A stretch of DNA of 7,124 nucleotides from Bacillota bacterium. Its GTDB lineage: Bacteria; Bacillota_E; Sulfobacillia; Sulfobacillales; Sulfobacillaceae. A program made the translations under genes and the position numbers. The stretch's first letter is position 1; every line of letters starts with the position of its first letter. The stretch is taken from positions 1 to 7,124 of the forward strand of contig JAKADW010000103.1 in the NCBI GenBank assembly GCA_021820165.1, in the 5' to 3' direction. This document shows, piece by piece, positions 6,196 to 7,124 of this stretch. The notes under the pieces are model-generated. The model was not told the origin of the DNA. It was given only the letters and a program-made list of their open reading frames with translations, and made no database searches.

Positions 6196-7077
6196 GTGAG
6201 TGCGGTGCCGCAAAAAGCGATCAAGGCTCCAAAACAGCCGAGAAGGCGGCCATCAAAACGGCGCCACGCTTACACCATGATGGCCGTGGCGGGGGCGGTG
6301 GTCTTATGCTTAGTCGCCATTGCAGTCTTGGCGCCGGTCTTGGCCCCGCATAATCCCGATAAATTATTTGCCAATGGATTAACAGCGGCGGGCAACCCCT
6401 TGGGTCCGAGCCGCGAATTTCCCTTGGGCACCGATCAATTTGGACGGGATGAGTTGAGCCGCCTCATCTGGGGCGGCCGTCCGGCCTTATTGATTAGTGC
6501 GATTGCCAGCATCTTCTCGTCTCTGGTGGGTATCGTGTTGGGGACCGCCGCCGGATATTTGGGTGGGTGGGTCGACACGCTGATTTCCCGCTTTGTAAAT
6601 ATCCTGATGAGTTTTCCCTTGACGCTATTCGCCGTCGCGATTGTTCTCATTGTTTCTCCCAGCCTTATCAATTTGATCGTGATTATTGCCGCCATCTATT
6701 GGACCTACACCGCCCGCCTCGTGCGCGCCGAAGTTCTTACTCTACGCGAACAAGATTTCATCTCGGCAGCCCAGGCATTGGGCTCTTCGCCCTGGCGTCT
6801 CATGGTCCGGCACCTGTGGCCCAACGTACTCGATACCGTCATTGTGCGAGGCGTCTTGACGATGGCCCAAGTTTTTCTATTAGAGTCGGGCCTGAGCTAC
6901 CTAGGGGTTGGGGTACAGCCGCCGACACCCGATTGGGGGCTCATGATTGCGCAGTCCCAGAATTATTACGGAGCTGACCCGGGCTTGGTGATTTATCCCG
7001 GGTTGGCCATCGTTATCACCATCATTGCTGTGACGCAGTTGGGTGAAAGTTACCGCGCACTGAGAAGGAGGGCGTAG
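6196..7077 (+). CDS. ABC transporter permease, DppC/OppC type
   Basis: A 293-residue integral membrane protein forming half of the channel of a peptide/nickel-type importer. A basic, proline-rich N-terminus (1-25) precedes the first membrane helix (about 27-50). The OppC N-terminal hallmark PLGTDQFGRDELSRLIWGG lies at 76-94. Further helices fall near 97-121, 133-155, 156-176, 213-236 and 264-284. The cytoplasmic EAA loop that docks on the ATPase is AAQALGSSPWRLMVRHLWPN (191-210), and the typical SYLGVGVQPPTPDWGLMI block follows at 234-251. The start is GTG, with AAGGGGGG (6181-6188) 7 nt upstream and only 16 bp after the binding-protein stop, so the genes are co-transcribed. The C-type permease comes directly after the binding protein and before the next gene, whereas many dpp/opp operons place the B-type first. 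Substrate specificity cannot be read from the permease. Confidence 0.95.
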   Translation: MSAVPQKAIKAPKQPRRRPSKRRHAYTMMAVAGAVVLCLVAIAVLAPVLAPHNPDKLFANGLTAAGNPLGPSREFPLGTDQFGRDELSRLIWGGRPALLISAIASIFSSLVGIVLGTAAGYLGGWVDTLISRFVNILMSFPLTLFAVAIVLIVSPSLINLIVIIAAIYWTYTARLVRAEVLTLREQDFISAAQALGSSPWRLMVRHLWPNVLDTVIVRGVLTMAQVFLLESGLSYLGVGVQPPTPDWGLMIAQSQNYYGADPGLVIYPGLAIVITIIAVTQLGESYRALRRRA

Positions 7078-7079
7078 CC

Positions 7080-7124
7080 ATGATTCGACATCTCGTTACG
7101 CGCTTTTTGTGGTCGCTATTTGAC
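7080..7124 (+). CDS. Start of the next gene, probably the DppB/OppB-type permease partner; runs off the right edge
   Basis: Fifteen codons from the ATG at 7080 to the window edge read MIRHLVTRFLWSLFD. The start is supported by a strong AAGGAGGG (7065-7072) 7 nt upstream and sits 2 nt after the stop of the C-type permease, implying translational coupling. A short basic stretch followed by aromatic and aliphatic residues is how DppB/OppB permeases usually begin, and the C-type permease needs such a partner. The identity rests on context and 15 residues only; an ATPase is unlikely from this N-terminus. Confidence 0.7.
   Translation, partial: MIRHLVTRFLWSLFD

Overview
This window looks like a bacterial catabolic locus, probably from a Gram-positive (Firmicutes-type) organism. 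The reasons are strong GGAGG-type ribosome binding sites in front of nearly every gene, frequent GTG/TTG starts, and a transporter binding protein that is a lipoprotein with a clean lipobox. Base composition is moderately GC-rich. A Sulfobacillus-like thermoacidophile is my guess, but nothing here proves the genus.

The left 4.2 kb is one minus-strand gene set, read right to left. It starts with an RpiR-family HTH-SIS regulator (4218-3370). Next come an M20-type Zn-dependent N-carbamoyl/N-acyl amino acid amidohydrolase with a TTG start (3338-2070) and an HutF-like metal-dependent amidohydrolase overlapping it by 17 bp (2086-758). Last is the N-terminal 237 codons of urocanate hydratase HutU (713 to the window edge). 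The spacings (31 bp, a 17 bp overlap, 44 bp) and the lack of any terminator-like hairpin indicate an operon. HutU identifies the pathway as histidine degradation. The two hydrolases fit the five-step branch in which N-formimidoylglutamate is deiminated to N-formylglutamate and then deformylated to glutamate. The M20 enzyme would then stand in for the usual HutG deformylase. HutH and HutI are not in the window and would be expected beyond position 1.

The right part is a plus-strand peptide/nickel-type ABC importer operon. It comprises a family 5 lipoprotein substrate-binding protein (4587-6179), a DppC/OppC-type permease (6196-7077), and the first 15 codons of a further protein, probably the DppB/OppB-type partner (7080 to the edge).

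The two operons diverge from a 368 bp intergenic region. At its centre is a perfect 11-bp inverted repeat (4391-4417). It overlaps a good extended -10 promoter facing the transporter, and its symmetry creates a weaker mirror-image promoter facing the regulator/hut genes. The simplest model is that the RpiR regulator binds this repeat and co-controls import (perhaps of histidine-containing peptides or a related nitrogen source) and histidine breakdown.
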